Source: DATAES01 sp963721305 (GTDB lineage Bacteria; Actinomycetota; Acidimicrobiia; Acidimicrobiales; JACDCH01). Taken from it: 64,000 nucleotides of DNA. The DNA is taken from NCBI GenBank assembly GCA_963721305.1, contig CAVRIR010000005.1, forward strand, positions 930,001 to 994,000, given 5' to 3'. Below are positions 61,559 to 64,000 of the stretch, in pieces; positions within the stretch are counted from its first letter, which is position 1, and every line of letters starts with the position of its first letter. The notes beneath the pieces were generated by a model that did not search any database, had not been told where the DNA came from, and saw only the letters and a program-made list of their open reading frames with translations. The translations under genes were made by a program, and so were the position numbers.

Positions 61559-63031
61559 TCAGCAACTGACGCCCGGTGGGGCTTCACCCGGGGTGATGCC
61601 GACCACGGTGGTGGTCGTGGAGCTGGATGGCGGCGCGGTTCCGGATGTGTCGCTGGTGCCGTCTGCGGGCACGGACGACGGTGTTGTTGTCGTCGGGGTG
61701 GACGCGGGCGCGCGGGCCGTCTGCATGACTGTCGTGAAGTCCGAACCCGTGACGAGCGTCAGTTGGTTCGCCGCGAGTGTGGGATCAGGGACCTCCGTGG
61801 ACGCGGTGGTCAGGTGGCGGGCGAGCAGATCCGCGGCCAGCTCGGAGCCGGGGGCGTACTTGATGGTCGTGGTCGGCGACGAAGCCGAGTTGCCGGCGGG
61901 ACCGACCGAGAACCCGACGGCGCCCAACGCCTGTCCGACCTCGCGAGCCTGGTTGGCGACGCCCGAACCATTGAGCACGTCGACGGCGACCCCCGACTCT
62001 TCCACAGAGGTCGGGTCCTTGCCGCGGAACACGTCGAGGATCGGTTGTGCCTGCGCCTGTTGGAGCAGCAGCACCGCGGCGCCGGCGGCGGTCGTGTGAT
62101 CGGTGACGGGGAGCGAGTAGGTCTGGATCTGGCTCGGATCGAGCTGCTGGAATCGCACCCGCAACTCGTTGAGATCGCCGCGGTCGATGGTCTGGTCGAT
62201 GGTGACGCTGTTGGTCGCCACGTTCAGCAGGTCGAGGAACGTCTTCGGGCTCGTGAACAGACCCAACGACAACGCCTTGTGCAGCGCCGTCCGCACGAAG
62301 ATCTGCTGGCGGGTGATGCGGCCGAGGTCGCCGGTCGGGTCGTCCTGCCACCGTCCCCGCCCGTCCTTGAACTGCAGATGTCGTGACCGCGCGAAAGCGA
62401 GTGCCTCGTCACCGTTGAGCGTGACGCAGCCGGGCTGGGTGATGTTGAGGCCGGTGTTGCTGTCGCGCATCGCGGTGTCGAAGTACATGGGGACACCGCC
62501 GAGCGCGTCGACGAGGCCCTTGAACCCCCGGAAGTCGACCTCGATGTAGTTGTTGACGTCGACGCCGAAGTCCTTGCGGATGGTGTCGACGAGCACTTGA
62601 CGGCCGCGGCCGTAGGCGGCGTTGATGCGGTCGTTCTGTCCCGAGTCCGCGATCGGGACCCACAGATCGCGCGGGAACGAGAGCATCTTGACCGTGCCGG
62701 CCACCGGATCGATGCGGACGAGCAGGATCGTGTCGGATCGCTTGCCGCCAGGTTCACCCGGACCGAGGAACGCGCCCGCATCCGGGTCGTTCGGGTCGAC
62801 GTTGTCGCGACTGTCGGACCCGATGATCAGGTAGTTGCGGGGCTGGCTCGAGCTGGCTTGGTCGAGTTTCAGGTTGGCGCGCGCGAACCGTCCAGTGGCC
62901 CAGTACACGTAGCCAACGAGGCTCGCGGCCGCGAGACAGAAAGTGGTCAGGAGGACGCCGGCGCAGATGGCAAATCGCTGAAGCCAGGTGCGGTGAGAGC
63001 GGCCGGCCCTCTGTGGTGCGCCGGTCGACAT
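61559..63031 (-). CDS. LytR-CpsA-Psr family protein with LytR C-terminal domain
   Basis: Cell-wall ligase of 490 aa that attaches anionic or arabinogalactan-like polymers to peptidoglycan outside the membrane. One N-terminal span (FAICAGVLLTTFCLAAASLVGYVYW), then the LCP domain with NYLIIGSDSRD, RSDTILLVRIDP, SFPRDLWVPI, RINAAYGRG and ARSRHLQFKDGRGR in part (pyrophosphate and metal binding Arg/Asp). Residues ~350-430 form a LytR_C domain (VAVDVLNGSGVANQAREVG). The tail is Thr/Ser/Pro-rich and ends GVSC. Confidence 0.93.
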   Translation of the reverse strand: MSTGAPQRAGRSHRTWLQRFAICAGVLLTTFCLAAASLVGYVYWATGRFARANLKLDQASSSQPRNYLIIGSDSRDNVDPNDPDAGAFLGPGEPGGKRSDTILLVRIDPVAGTVKMLSFPRDLWVPIADSGQNDRINAAYGRGRQVLVDTIRKDFGVDVNNYIEVDFRGFKGLVDALGGVPMYFDTAMRDSNTGLNITQPGCVTLNGDEALAFARSRHLQFKDGRGRWQDDPTGDLGRITRQQIFVRTALHKALSLGLFTSPKTFLDLLNVATNSVTIDQTIDRGDLNELRVRFQQLDPSQIQTYSLPVTDHTTAAGAAVLLLQQAQAQPILDVFRGKDPTSVEESGVAVDVLNGSGVANQAREVGQALGAVGFSVGPAGNSASSPTTTIKYAPGSELAADLLARHLTTASTEVPDPTLAANQLTLVTGSDFTTVMQTARAPASTPTTTTPSSVPADGTSDTSGTAPPSSSTTTTVVGITPGEAPPGVSC

Positions 63032-63073
63032 GACGGCATCCGACGGTAGCGGAAGACCCCCTGCGCTCAGCAG

Positions 63074-63472
63074 TCACCCGGAAGCGGTCCAGCCCACGAC
63101 GTCGTCGACGTTCACGACGATCGCGGGTCCCACGGGACGGACCGCCCGGTACTGCGGATACTTCGCGATCAGGGGCGCGAGAAGGTCGTCGGTGGGCGCT
63201 TCGTCGACCGCGGCGGTGCCCCGCAGCCGCACCCACCACAACGTCGTCCAGTCGTCGTCGTAGTGGTCCACGAGCACAGTGACATCAGGTCGAGCGCGGA
63301 TGTTGTCGAGTCGCTGCAGCCGATTCGTCCGTTTCGGCTTGTGATCGACGGCCGTCACGAGCGTGTGACCGTTCACGAAGGCGAAGGTGATCGGGACGAG
63401 ATCGATCGCGCCCGACGGGTTGTGCGTCGCCAGCCGCCCCACCGGCGCGGCGGCAACCTCCGCCCGGATCAC
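63074..63472 (-). CDS. PPOX-class F420-dependent oxidoreductase family protein
   Basis: Split-barrel protein of 132 aa: VGRLATHNPSGAIDLVPITFAF, DHKPKRTNRLQRLDNIRARPDVTVLVDHYDDDW (landmark; the KPKRT..LQRL..I stretch is the subfamily signature) and RGTAAVDEAP. Members bind F420 rather than FMN. GTG 63472 overlaps the acyl-CoA dehydrogenase stop by 4 bases; the longer frame upstream is a shadow. Confidence 0.83.
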   Translation of the reverse strand: MIRAEVAAAPVGRLATHNPSGAIDLVPITFAFVNGHTLVTAVDHKPKRTNRLQRLDNIRARPDVTVLVDHYDDDWTTLWWVRLRGTAAVDEAPTDDLLAPLIAKYPQYRAVRPVGPAIVVNVDDVVGWTASG

Positions 63473-64000
63473 CCCGGCTTCGGCTCCTTCGGCAGACCGA
63501 GAACACGCTCGCCGACGATGTTGCGCTGGATCTCTGCGGTGCCGCCCCAGATCGTCTCGGACCGCGAGAAGAAGAACGACGCCTGCAGGATCGACACCGG
63601 GTAGTCGGCGCGGCCGTGGCGCCGTCCGTAACCGGGCACGTACTCGTCCACGTCCGACGCCTTGCCCGTGAGGATCTGCGCGTACGGCCCGAGGATGTCC
63701 ATGGCCAGGTTCATCGTGTCGCGGTGCGTCTCCGACCAGAACATCTTGTTCGTGGCTCCGAGCGCGGCGACACCGAGGTCCTTCTTGTCGTGCACCGCCG
63801 CGGTCAGTGTCCGGTAGCCGTTGATGCGCATGATCTGGATCCGCGACCACTGCTTCGCCAGTGCCTGCCGCACCGAAGGGTCGTCGATCCGGCCGTTGTG
63901 GCGAGCCGTCTCGACGATGGCGTCGAGCTCCTTCTCGAAGCGACGGTGGCTCGTGGTCGCCGACGAGCCGCGCTCGAAGCCGAGCGTCGTCATCGCCACC
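63469..64000 (-). CDS. Acyl-CoA dehydrogenase (partial, 5' end outside window)
   Basis: C-terminal ~177 residues of a flavin acyl-CoA dehydrogenase. Helical C-domain with DDPSVRQALAKQWSRIQIMR, LGATNKMFWSETHRDTMNLAM in part, and SETIWGGTAEIQRNIVGERVLGLP, which contains the FAD/substrate contact GGTAEIQ. The catalytic base in this long-chain/actinobacterial subgroup lies upstream or is not identifiable here. Coupled to the F420-type PPOX gene. Confidence 0.9.
   Translation of the reverse strand, partial: VAMTTLGFERGSSATTSHRRFEKELDAIVETARHNGRIDDPSVRQALAKQWSRIQIMRINGYRTLTAAVHDKKDLGVAALGATNKMFWSETHRDTMNLAMDILGPYAQILTGKASDVDEYVPGYGRRHGRADYPVSILQASFFFSRSETIWGGTAEIQRNIVGERVLGLPKEPKPG

Overview
The window reads as one contiguous chromosomal segment of a high-GC actinobacterium. 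The gene content fits the class Acidimicrobiia better than Mycobacteriales: a branched bc1-aa3 respiratory chain with an actinobacterial subunit IV, an atpF with a signal-like N-terminus, F420-type flavin/deazaflavin oxidoreductases, a GlpX-type FBPase, methylmalonyl-CoA mutase with MeaB, and LytR-CpsA-Psr wall enzymes. I found no prophage, insertion sequence, CRISPR array or biosynthetic cluster. The taxonomic placement is inference from gene families and gene order.

Left part (1-18.6 kb): a partial enoyl-CoA hydratase, meaB, a NifU-type Fe-S scaffold, membrane proteins, an RraA-like plus cupin pair, a murA with Asp in place of the catalytic Cys, an MFS carrier, several small enzymes, an S9 peptidase joined to a methylmalonyl-CoA mutase large subunit, glpX, and an SsuABC/TauABC-like importer divergent from a cysteine-dioxygenase-like cupin.

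Respiratory part (19.2-35.5 kb): ctaC-ctaD-ctaF converge on ctaE-qcrC-qcrA-qcrB, followed by a CtaG-like gene. Then comes a complete ATP synthase operon read right to left (AtpZ-like, AtpI-like, atpB, E, F, H, A, G, D, C).

Core-gene part (35.5-57 kb): wecA-like, glyA, rpiB, tsaC, prmC, prfA, rpmE, rho, then thrC, hom, lysA, argS. This is the Mycobacterium tuberculosis order (argS-lysA-thrA-thrC-thrB-rho-rpmE-prfA-prmC-sua5-rfe-atp) with a few insertions. The thrB slot holds, on the expected strand, an ApgM-like phosphoglycerate-mutase-family gene, which makes it a good candidate for a replacement homoserine kinase.

Right part (57-64 kb): a truncated GNAT gene, a DUF486 membrane protein, an oxidoreductase, two VOC proteins, a Ddn-like protein, a 3-hydroxyisobutyrate-dehydrogenase-like protein, a carboxymuconolactone-decarboxylase-like protein, tRNA-Arg(CCG), an LCP protein, an F420-type PPOX protein and a partial acyl-CoA dehydrogenase.

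Three dispersed repeat families occur, each in two copies: (i) a 109-110 bp doublet of palindromes that forms gene 3' ends; (ii) a 46 bp nested palindrome after atpC and after rho; (iii) a 78 bp element between atpF/atpH and between rpiB/glyA that encodes a conserved peptide and is translationally linked to its neighbours. In addition, five genes (including atpD, atpH and thrC) are interrupted by one extra base each, and a sixth very probably is. This points to sequence or assembly insertion errors, or less likely to real lesions.
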